A DNA stretch of 10,769 nt from Candidatus Woesearchaeota archaeon (GTDB taxonomy: Archaea; Nanobdellota; Nanobdellia; Woesearchaeales; GW2011-AR4), in assembly GCA_016784195.1 (NCBI GenBank), contig JADHVE010000039.1:1-10769 (forward strand), given 5' to 3'. Under the pieces are notes generated by a model. It was not told the DNA's origin and ran no database searches. It saw only the letters and a program-made list of their open reading frames with translations. The position numbers and the translations under genes were made by a program. Shown piece by piece: positions 5,816 through 10,769 of this stretch. Numbering within the stretch: the stretch's first letter is position 1; each line of letters begins with the position of its first letter.

Positions 5816-7331
5816 GGGGAATATTCCCATGTTTTTTTGCCGGGTTTTTCTCCCTTTTGTTTATCAGCATTTCTAAGCATTTTATTAACGTGCTTCTGGT
5901 ATCTTTTGGCTCAATAATCAGGTCAACTTTGCCTTGTTTTGCTGCATCGTAAGGGTTCAGGAACTTTTCTGCATATTCCTCTGCTTTTTTGGATTTTATT
6001 TTTTCTGACTCTTTTCGGTGTATGATTTTTACTGCCTGCTCAGGGCCCATGACTGCTATTTCTGCAATAGGCCATGCTATTACCATATCAAATCCCATGT
6101 CCTTGCTTACCATAGCGATATAAGCTCCCCCATAAGCTTTTCTCATTACTAAGCTTATTTTCGGGACAGTTGCTTCAGAGTAAGCATAAAGCATTTTTGC
6201 TCCGTGCCTTATAATTCCATTATGCTCTTGTTCAGTTCCAGGCAAGTAGCCTGTTACGTCAACGAAATTTATCAAGGGAATATTGAAGGCATCACAGAAT
6301 CTCACAAACCTTGAGATCTTGTCTGAGGAATTAATGTCTAAACATCCGGCTAAAACTTTTGGCTGGTTAGCTATTATGCCTATGACTTTGCTGTTTAACC
6401 TGCCAAAGCCTATTACTGCATTTTGAGCATAATGTGAGTGAATCTCTAAAAAGGATTTTTTATCTAAGACTTCTTCTAAGACTTCCTTGACATCATATGT
6501 CTTTTTGGAATCTTCTGGGACAATTTTTTCTAAATTTGCTTTTCTTTCCGGATTGTCTCCTGTGTTTATAACGGGAGGATTGTCTAAATTATTTTGAGGC
6601 AAATAACTTAATAACAGCCTTATCGTGCTTAGACATTCTTTTTCATTCTCAGATATAAAGTTGGCTACTCCGCTTTTTTCATTATGTATATGGGCTCCGC
6701 CTAAGCCTTCAAAATCAATTTCTTCTCCTGTCACTTCTTTTACTACATCAGGTCCGGTGATGAACATATAGCTTGTTTTTTTTGTCATAAAGACAAAGTC
6801 AGTCAATGCTGGAGAGTAGACAGCAATACCTGCGCAGGGGCCTAAAATAACTGAAATCTGAGGAATGACTCCTGAGGCTTTTGTGTTGTTGAGGAAGATA
6901 CTTCCTCCGCCGTCAAGGCTGGCTATGCCTTCCTGTATTCTTGCTCCTCCAGAATCTAATAATCCAATACAGGGAATCCCGTTTTTTAGGGCTAATTCCA
7001 TAACATGGACTATTTTTTTGTTATGCATCTCGCCCATTGAGCCCCCCATAAAAGTAAAATCCTGAGCATATATATAAACTGGTCTTTGATTTACTGTTCC
7101 ATAGCCAACTATGACTCCGTCTCTGGAGCGTTTTTTTTCCTGCAGGTTATAATTATGGCTTTTAAGCTCTGTAAACTTCTCTAATTCAGTAAATGAATTT
7201 TTATCCAGAAGAAGATTTAATCTCTCCATAGCTGTTAATTTCCCCTTTTTGTGCTGGATCTTAACAGCTTCTTTATCTTCTAATTCTTTCTCTATTTTCT
7301 TTAATTGGTCTGTTTTTTCTTTGAATGACAT
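5811..7331 (-). CDS. Acyl-CoA carboxyltransferase (PccB/MmdA family)
   Basis: This subunit transfers the carboxyl group from carboxybiotin to an acyl-CoA such as acetyl- or propionyl-CoA. It has the two crotonase-like halves on one 506-residue chain, the normal family length. Landmarks are MERLNLLLD (35-43), DSGGARIQEG (126-135), GPCAGIAVYSPALTDF (164-179), FVDVTGYLPGTEQEHNGIIR (356-375), RKAYGGAYIAM (397-407), AEIAVMGPEQAV (423-434) and the typical end KKHGNIPL. Ile405 occupies the position linked to substrate choice in Streptomyces enzymes (Asp in PccB, Ile in the acetyl-CoA enzyme). MmdA-type decarboxylases can also have Ile there, so specificity stays open. No OadB/MmdB membrane decarboxylase subunit is visible, which favours a carboxylase. 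It is first in the operon with the carrier protein and bioY; its start follows a TATA box so closely that the leader must be very short. Candidate symbols are pccB or mmdA. Confidence 0.94.
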   Translation of the reverse strand: MSFKEKTDQLKKIEKELEDKEAVKIQHKKGKLTAMERLNLLLDKNSFTELEKFTELKSHNYNLQEKKRSRDGVIVGYGTVNQRPVYIYAQDFTFMGGSMGEMHNKKIVHVMELALKNGIPCIGLLDSGGARIQEGIASLDGGGSIFLNNTKASGVIPQISVILGPCAGIAVYSPALTDFVFMTKKTSYMFITGPDVVKEVTGEEIDFEGLGGAHIHNEKSGVANFISENEKECLSTIRLLLSYLPQNNLDNPPVINTGDNPERKANLEKIVPEDSKKTYDVKEVLEEVLDKKSFLEIHSHYAQNAVIGFGRLNSKVIGIIANQPKVLAGCLDINSSDKISRFVRFCDAFNIPLINFVDVTGYLPGTEQEHNGIIRHGAKMLYAYSEATVPKISLVMRKAYGGAYIAMVSKDMGFDMVIAWPIAEIAVMGPEQAVKIIHRKESEKIKSKKAEEYAEKFLNPYDAAKQGKVDLIIEPKDTRSTLIKCLEMLINKREKNPAKKHGNIPL

Positions 7332-7360
7332 TGTATCCGGCTATAGTAGAAAAAGGTATG

Positions 7361-7372
7361 ATATTTATAAAG
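7361..7372 (-). promoter_or_regulatory. TATA box of the carboxyltransferase-carrier-bioY operon
   Basis: On the minus strand this reads CTTTATAAATAT, a strong archaeal TATA box. A start site about 26 bases downstream falls near 7340, leaving a leader of under ten bases before the ATG at 7331 and no room for a normal ribosome binding site. Confidence 0.6.
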
Positions 7373-7377
7373 ATTGT

Positions 7378-7402
7378 GGATTATTCCCGGGAAATATTAT
7401 CC
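7378..7402. promoter_or_regulatory. Imperfect GC-centred dyad upstream of the carboxyltransferase promoter
   Basis: GGAT...TTCCCGGGAA...ATCC forms an imperfect inverted repeat with a perfect 10-bp core at 7384-7393. It lies just upstream of the TATA box, the place for an activator or for enhanced TFB contact. The GC core stands out in AT-rich DNA. The binding protein is unknown. Confidence 0.4.
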
Positions 7403-7493
7403 ATGCTTCTAGGGTGGGGTCTTCTAAGAGCAGAAGCTGAATTGGAAACAGGCAAAGCAATACTTAAACTACCTGTCTTGAATGAATAAGAAT

Positions 7494-7517
7494 ATAAAAT
7501 AAAAAAATAAAAAAGAA
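7494..7517 (-). terminator. U-rich terminator after the 61-residue membrane-protein gene
   Basis: Immediately after the stop, the minus strand carries runs of T separated by single A (TTCTTTTTTATTTTTTTATTTT). This is the oligo-U type of archaeal 3' end, and no hairpin is needed. Confidence 0.5.
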
Positions 7518-7703
7518 TTATTTTTTTCTCTCTTTTTTCTGGCAGCCACAACTAGGCATGATAAAGATTACTAATGCTTTGATTACTAAAAGCGTACCGA
7601 TGACAACCCATATGTCCCAGGCTGTATAGAGCCTAACTAAGATTAATACGGCTCCAAGGACTAATAATTTTGCAGCCATACACTTTGGGGTACAATCATG
7701 CAT
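7518..7703 (-). CDS. Small two-helix membrane protein with paired cysteines, unknown function
   Basis: A 61-residue protein with two hydrophobic helices (about 12-25 and 31-49) and a short turn containing Arg24 and Asp30. Four cysteines flank the membrane part: Cys4 and Cys8 at the N-terminus, and Cys52 and Cys54 in SCGCQKK at the C-terminus. With two helices both ends lie on one side, probably the cytoplasm given the basic tail, so the four could bind a metal or form disulfides. The start is well supported by a GGAGGTG ribosome binding site (7709-7715) and a TATA box further upstream. It is divergent from another small membrane protein at 7826. I do not recognise a named family. Confidence 0.75.
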   Translation of the reverse strand: MHDCTPKCMAAKLLVLGAVLILVRLYTAWDIWVVIGTLLVIKALVIFIMPSCGCQKKERKK

Positions 7704-7708
7704 TTTAA

Positions 7709-7715
7709 CACCTCC
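7709..7715 (-). promoter_or_regulatory. Ribosome binding site GGAGGTG of the 61-residue gene
   Basis: A near-perfect complement of the 3' end of archaeal 16S rRNA, five bases before the ATG. It fixes the start at 7703 and contrasts with the leaderless starts of the biotin operons. Confidence 0.75.
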
Positions 7716-7740
7716 TTTTTTATTATCAGGATATCTGGAG

Positions 7741-7750
7741 TATTTAAACT
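7741..7750 (-). promoter_or_regulatory. TATA box of the 61-residue membrane-protein gene
   Basis: On the minus strand AGTTTAAATA lies about 26 bases upstream of 7719, giving a leader of about 15 bases with the ribosome binding site near its 5' end. Confidence 0.5.
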
Positions 7751-7782
7751 TTGCTGAGCCGGAAACAATATTTGCTAAACAT

Positions 7783-7790
7783 TTTTATAG
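7783..7790 (+). promoter_or_regulatory. TATA box of the small membrane-protein gene at 7826
   Basis: TTTTATAG lies about 26 bases before a predicted start near 7812, just ahead of the GAGGTGAT ribosome binding site. It is back to back with the divergent TATA box at 7741-7750. Confidence 0.5.
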
Positions 7791-7813
7791 ATTAAATCTT
7801 TTTGAAGAAAAAA

Positions 7814-7821
7814 GAGGTGAT
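7814..7821 (+). promoter_or_regulatory. Ribosome binding site GAGGTGAT deciding the start at 7826
   Basis: This is a perfect match to the archaeal anti-Shine-Dalgarno, four bases before ATG 7826. It rules against the in-frame TTG at 7802 as the start, because that reading would place the site inside the coding region. Confidence 0.8.
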
Positions 7822-7825
7822 CTAT

Positions 7826-8017
7826 ATGTTTGAATGGATCAATAAAAAAATAAAAAAGTGTGTATGGTACGATATCAGTTTGGTGAAGTTGAGCACAGCT
7901 GCATTTATACTGCTGGTGGCTAAATTATGGACTCCAATATTAAGCTTAGACTGGTATTGGTATCTGGCTATATCATTAATAGCAGCAATAAGACCTATGT
8001 ATAAAATGTTCAGTTAG
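7826..8017 (+). CDS. Small two-helix membrane protein, unknown function
   Basis: A 63-residue protein: a short basic N-terminus (MFEWINKKIKKC), a first hydrophobic helix (about 20-36), the segment AKLWTPILSLDWYWYLAISL and a second helix ending in IAAIRPMYKMF. The pattern DxxLxKL...AKLW-P-x-L-x-L-x-WYWY resembles small archaeal and bacterial membrane proteins I have seen, but I know of no assigned role and have not confirmed the family. The start is set by a perfect ribosome binding site. It is transcribed divergently from the 61-residue cysteine-bearing protein, and the shared control region suggests they may be expressed together. Confidence 0.75.
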   Translation: MFEWINKKIKKCVWYDISLVKLSTAAFILLVAKLWTPILSLDWYWYLAISLIAAIRPMYKMFS

Positions 8018-8062
8018 AATCAAGAGAAAAGAAAATTAAAATTGTTTAAGCAGTTAGTACAA

Positions 8063-8086
8063 ATCAAAAGCATAAGTCTTTTTGAT
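8063..8086. terminator. Hairpin between convergent genes, candidate two-way terminator
   Basis: ATCAAAAG (8063-8070) pairs with CTTTTTGAT (8078-8086) with one bulged T and a 7-base loop. It lies in the 82-bp gap between convergent stops at 8017 and 8100, and the stem supplies a T-run on both strands. The minus strand is also U-rich further on (8020-8042). Confidence 0.45.
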
Positions 8087-8099
8087 ATATTGCAGTTAG

Positions 8100-8333
8100 T
8101 TACATGTGCTCTAGAGCTTTCTGTATCAGAGGCACTATAGCTTCTGCTTCATCCTTGAATACTCTGCCTAGTTTTGAGAAGCTCCATTCTCCGTTCTGAT
8201 TCATATTCTCACGGGAAATCTGCAGTTTCTTTTCTCCGTCGTTATAGCTGTATACTCCTACTTTTATCCGGCTAGTTTCAAATTTAGCTGTCTCAGCAAA
8301 TAATTCCTTATCTAGATTTTTATCGAATGCCAT
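8100..8333 (-). CDS. Small conserved-looking protein, possibly PC4-like ssDNA-binding fold
   Basis: A 77-residue soluble protein. Residues 20-55 read as alternating beta strands (RIKVGVYSYNDG, EKKLQISREN, GEWSFSKLG), followed by an amphipathic helix (DEAEAIVPLIQKALEHM, 61-77). Strand-strand-strand-helix with a K-x-x-I-S-R and F-x-K-L-G-R pattern resembles the PC4/p15 transcription coactivator and related YdbC-type nucleic-acid-binding domains. This is fold-level pattern matching, not a confirmed hit. The start has an AAGGTGAT ribosome binding site (8337-8344) and a TATA-like GTTTTAAAAAAC about 35 bases upstream. It lies downstream of radB on the same strand, 114 bp away with its own promoter, which would suit a DNA-related role. 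Confidence 0.7.
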   Translation of the reverse strand: MAFDKNLDKELFAETAKFETSRIKVGVYSYNDGEKKLQISRENMNQNGEWSFSKLGRVFKDEAEAIVPLIQKALEHM

Positions 8334-8336
8334 TTT

Positions 8337-8344
8337 ATCACCTT
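8337..8344 (-). promoter_or_regulatory. Ribosome binding site AAGGTGAT of the 77-residue gene
   Basis: A strong archaeal ribosome binding site three bases before the ATG at 8333; it confirms the start. Confidence 0.7.
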
Positions 8345-8447
8345 TTCTGAGAAATCGTAGTTGTTTTTTAAAACTTTTTGTTTAATAATTTTATGAATTG
8401 AGAATAAGTTACGGGAAATGCGTCGTTAGCAGATAATACCAATAATC

Positions 8448-9197
8448 TCAAAAAAGACTAAACCCTTTGCTCTCTTTTGTTCCTATTATCCCCCCTTCCA
8501 CTATCCTGAAGGTCATCTCTTTTTCTTCAGCAATTGACCTGTGTTTTTTTATTATGAGGCGCCTGTTTCTTGAAGGTGTTATCTGCAGTTCAATAAGGCA
8601 TTTGCTGCTGTATTTTAGCAAGTCTCCTCCTACCAGGTTTACCTTGTCTTTATTTTCAAAGTCACTATAGACCTGGTTTGTTATCAAGACAGGAATATTT
8701 TTGTTTCTTGCGATTTCTGTTAAATAAGAGAGCTGGATTCCTAACTCTCTGTTAACTTTATAGACATCCTTATTCTTGCCTAATTCAAGCCGGTATAGCA
8801 TAGCAATAGTGTCTATCACAATCAAGCCTATCTTGTCATTTACTGAATTTTTCATTTTTTCAAAACTTTCTTTTTGACCTTCAAAACTTGTCGGCTTTAA
8901 GAAAACGATTTTTTCAAGGATTTTTTTGTAGTCAGGAGCTATTTGTTTCAGCCTTTCTATGGAAAAGCCGCCTTCTGTGTCAATATAGATTATTTTTTTG
9001 CCTTTTCTTGCAACTCCTGCTGCACAAAGTATGCATAAGACTGTCTTTCCAGAACCAGCCGGGCCGTAAATTGTTGTGATTATGTCTGTTTCATAGCCAT
9101 CATTTAATAGATTGTCCAGTATTTTGCTGCCTGTGGGGATTTTTTCCATACTATCTGGGTTTTGAGTAAACTTATCAATTTTTCTAGTAAAAAACAT
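8448..9197 (-). CDS. radB: RadB, archaeal RecA-family recombinase paralog
   Basis: RadB is the archaeal RecA/Rad51 paralog thought to help RadA in homologous recombination. The RecA core is complete: TGSKILDNLL (22-31), Walker A GPAGSGKT (45-52), IDTEGGFSIERL (72-83), Walker B LIVID (125-129), ITNQVYSDF (172-180) and GGDLLKYSSKCLIEL (190-204). It lacks the N-terminal helix-hairpin-helix domain of RadA, as expected for RadB. The start is uncertain. ATG 9197 gives 249 residues; ATG 9149 (MEKIPTG, residue 17) matches the usual family N-terminus. A TATA-like element at 9204-9215 would place transcription initiation near 9182, which would favour 9149. Neither start has a clear ribosome binding site. 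The gene is divergent from the glycosyltransferase. Confidence 0.93.
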   Translation of the reverse strand: MFFTRKIDKFTQNPDSMEKIPTGSKILDNLLNDGYETDIITTIYGPAGSGKTVLCILCAAGVARKGKKIIYIDTEGGFSIERLKQIAPDYKKILEKIVFLKPTSFEGQKESFEKMKNSVNDKIGLIVIDTIAMLYRLELGKNKDVYKVNRELGIQLSYLTEIARNKNIPVLITNQVYSDFENKDKVNLVGGDLLKYSSKCLIELQITPSRNRRLIIKKHRSIAEEKEMTFRIVEGGIIGTKESKGFSLF

Positions 9198-9203
9198 TTT
9201 TTT

Positions 9204-9215
9204 GTATAAAATAAA
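9204..9215 (-). promoter_or_regulatory. Candidate TATA box of radB
   Basis: TTTATTTTATAC on the minus strand. If used, transcription starts near 9182, downstream of ATG 9197, so the protein would begin at ATG 9149. Confidence 0.35.
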
Positions 9216-9277
9216 CTGTAAAAACCACTAAAAATATCATAAAAATAAAAACCTTTAAAAACAAAACATTCTTATTC

Positions 9278-9283
9278 AGGAGA
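9278..9283 (+). promoter_or_regulatory. Ribosome binding site AGGAGA of the glycosyltransferase gene
   Basis: Four bases separate it from ATG 9288. It favours this ATG over the second one at 9294 (MNM...). Confidence 0.6.
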
Positions 9284-9287
9284 CAAT

Positions 9288-10532
9288 ATGAATATGATTT
9301 ATACTTGGTTTGTGTGTATAGTATGGTTTTTATCTACCTATTTTGTTGTGGTTTTTCTCCTCACTATCTTTAAGAAAAAGGCAAATTTATTTGAAGAGAT
9401 ACCCTTAATAGAAGACGATAAATTACCTAATGTAAGCTTTGTTATTTCTATTTATAATGAAGAAAAGAAAATTGATAAAACCATAGAATCCCTTTTAGCA
9501 ATCGATTATCCCAAAAATCTTTTTGAAATAATTTTGGTTAATGATGGCAGTAATGATAAAACTAAAGAGGTTGTAGGTAGATATACCTCAAATAAGAATA
9601 TTATCTTTATTGACAATAAAAAAAATAAAGGCAAGGCAGTATGCCTAAATCAGGGCATTTCCCAAGCAAAAGGAGAGTTTATAGCCTGTATGGATGCTGA
9701 TTCAGTTGTTCCAAAAGACATTCTTCAAAAGACACTCCCATTTTTTAAGAATAAAAAAACAGGAGCAGTAACTATTCCTGTTGAAGTAAAAAACCCGAAA
9801 AACTTTCTTGAGAAGATTATTGAGATTGAGTATATTATTGGTTTGTCACTTTTTTTAAAAGTGCTTTCATTCTTTGACAGCATTCATGTCACTCCAGGCC
9901 CATTTTCAATATACAGAATATCTTTGATTAAAAAATTAGGAGGATTTGATGAAAAGAGCATGGTAGAGGATCTTGAAATTGCTTACAGAATCCAAAAATT
10001 AGGCTATAAGATCGATTGCTGTATAAGTACTTATGTCAAGACAATAATTCCCAATAACCTGAAATCTTTGTATACTCAAAGAAAGAGATGGTACTCAGGA
10101 TCATTGCTGACATTATATAAACACAGAAGCATTATTTTTAATAAAGAAGTGGGTTTTTTTGGGTATTTCATTCCATTTAGCTTTGCCCTTGTTGTTCTAG
10201 GCCTTTCTTTATTTATGGCTTCAATCTACCTGGGAATTTCAAACTTGGTAAAGCAGTTATCTTTTTATTCATTAACTAATTATAATTTTTTAGCGCATTT
10301 GTCCTTAACTGATATTGATTTGCTTAACTTTAGCATTTTTGGTTTTTTCGGTATTTTTTCAATTGTGGCTACTTATTTTATTGCCGGTGTTGGCTTGAAG
10401 ATATATAAGGTAAGAATTCTGGAGAGAAAGCTGGGCTTTGCAAGCTTTTTTCTATTATTTTTCCTCTACCAGTTTTTTTGGCTATCATCGTTCTCAAGTG
10501 TCATTTTAGCGAGGAAAATAAAGTGGCGGTAG
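9288..10532 (+). CDS. Family 2 glycosyltransferase, membrane-bound and processive type
   Basis: This enzyme transfers sugars from a nucleotide donor at the inner face of the membrane, in the style of hyaluronan, cellulose or poly-N-acetylglucosamine synthases. One N-terminal membrane helix (about 5-27) precedes a GT-A domain with SIYNEE (54-59), VNDGSND (84-90), metal-binding DAD (136-138), GPFSIYR (204-210), the catalytic EDLE (227-230, Asp228) and QRKRW (264-268). Three or so membrane helices follow between about 290 and 411. The D, DxD, D, QxxRW series marks a processive enzyme, but the product could be a cell-surface polysaccharide or a glycolipid. At 414 residues the length is normal. 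The stop overlaps the start of the next gene by 10 bases, so the two are probably co-transcribed. Confidence 0.92.
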   Translation: MNMIYTWFVCIVWFLSTYFVVVFLLTIFKKKANLFEEIPLIEDDKLPNVSFVISIYNEEKKIDKTIESLLAIDYPKNLFEIILVNDGSNDKTKEVVGRYTSNKNIIFIDNKKNKGKAVCLNQGISQAKGEFIACMDADSVVPKDILQKTLPFFKNKKTGAVTIPVEVKNPKNFLEKIIEIEYIIGLSLFLKVLSFFDSIHVTPGPFSIYRISLIKKLGGFDEKSMVEDLEIAYRIQKLGYKIDCCISTYVKTIIPNNLKSLYTQRKRWYSGSLLTLYKHRSIIFNKEVGFFGYFIPFSFALVVLGLSLFMASIYLGISNLVKQLSFYSLTNYNFLAHLSLTDIDLLNFSIFGFFGIFSIVATYFIAGVGLKIYKVRILERKLGFASFFLLFFLYQFFWLSSFSSVILARKIKWR

Positions 10533-10769
10533 ATAAGAATATTTTGATTACTGCAGCAATCATTACTATTCTTCTTTTTGTTGTTATTTTTTCTTCTAAT
10601 GTCCTATTGGGCAAGGGCAGGGAAAAAGCAGTTCTTGATAGGATGGAAGAAGTAGTTGAAGATTATAAAGAAATGCAGGCTATGCTGCGGATGGTGGATG
10701 TTTTTGGCAAAGATGTGACCTGCTTGGCATTAGGTGAAAGCTTAGCAAAGATGGATAAGAGCTTGTGGG
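10523..10769 (+). CDS. Membrane-anchored protein of unknown function, partial (C-terminus off the right edge)
   Basis: 82 codons are visible from a GTG start with GAGG nine bases upstream (10511-10514). The start overlaps the glycosyltransferase stop by 10 bases. A short charged N-terminus (MAVDKN) leads into one hydrophobic helix (about 7-28), then a soluble segment rich in charged residues and Met (DRMEEVVEDYKEMQAMLRM, coiled-coil-like), one Cys in DVTCLALGESL and then MDKSLW at the edge. The helix followed by charge predicts an anchored protein with most of its mass on one side of the membrane. I do not recognise the family. Coupling to the glycosyltransferase suggests a surface or polysaccharide-related setting, as inference only. 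Confidence 0.7.
   Translation, partial: MAVDKNILITAAIITILLFVVIFSSNVLLGKGREKAVLDRMEEVVEDYKEMQAMLRMVDVFGKDVTCLALGESLAKMDKSLW

Noticed and set aside
5407..5876. Plus-strand open frames over the carrier gene that look membrane-like
   Set aside because: Phe/Ser/Ile-rich composition is what the antisense of Lys/Glu-rich coding gives; the carrier is clear on the other strand.
1902..7331. A sodium-pumping biotin-dependent decarboxylase
   Set aside because: No membrane OadB/MmdB/GcdB subunit is visible, and a dedicated ATP-using biotin carboxylase is present.
1..10769. CRISPR arrays, insertion sequences, phage genes, toxin-antitoxin pairs or tRNA/rRNA genes
   Set aside because: No regularly spaced repeats, transposase motifs, phage proteins or cloverleaf structures were found on either strand.

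Overview
The window looks like a piece of an archaeal chromosome, AT-rich and compact. The archaeal evidence is a RadB-type recombinase, TATA-box promoters placed just ahead of start codons (several predicted leaderless transcripts), GGTGAT/GGAGGTG-type ribosome binding sites on other genes, and U-rich 3' ends. The small two-helix membrane proteins and small genome style suggest a DPANN lineage such as Woesearchaeota or relatives. That placement is inference from gene style, not a phylogenetic result.

Region 1 (1-1545, minus strand) is a two-gene operon: a FabZ-like hotdog dehydratase followed by a thiolase/SCP-x-type enzyme that runs off the left edge. The two genes are separated by one base. 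Region 2 (1546-1901) is a 356-bp divergent control region with no convincing gene. It holds both TATA boxes and several dyads, including one that sits over the predicted transcription start of the next operon. Region 3 (1902-4506, plus strand) encodes a biotin carboxylase with an unusual ~130-residue N-terminal extension, overlapped by a biotin-protein ligase. A small membrane-protein gene with its own promoter follows (4545-4778). Region 4 (7331-4802, minus strand) is a second biotin operon: carboxyltransferase, biotin carboxyl carrier protein and the BioY biotin transporter.

Together regions 3 and 4 give a self-contained biotin module: uptake (BioY), attachment (ligase), carrier, carboxylase and transferase for an acyl-CoA carboxylase. 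No biotin synthesis gene is visible. The neighbouring dehydratase and thiolase suggest a link to acyl-CoA chain chemistry. Whether the carboxylase makes malonyl-CoA, methylmalonyl-CoA or something else cannot be read from this window.

Region 5 (7332-8333) holds a divergent pair of tiny membrane proteins, one with four cysteines flanking its two helices, then a hairpin terminator and a 77-residue protein resembling the PC4-like ssDNA-binding fold. Region 6 (8448-10769) holds radB (minus), a processive family-2 glycosyltransferase (plus), and the start of a membrane-anchored protein of unknown function cut by the right edge.
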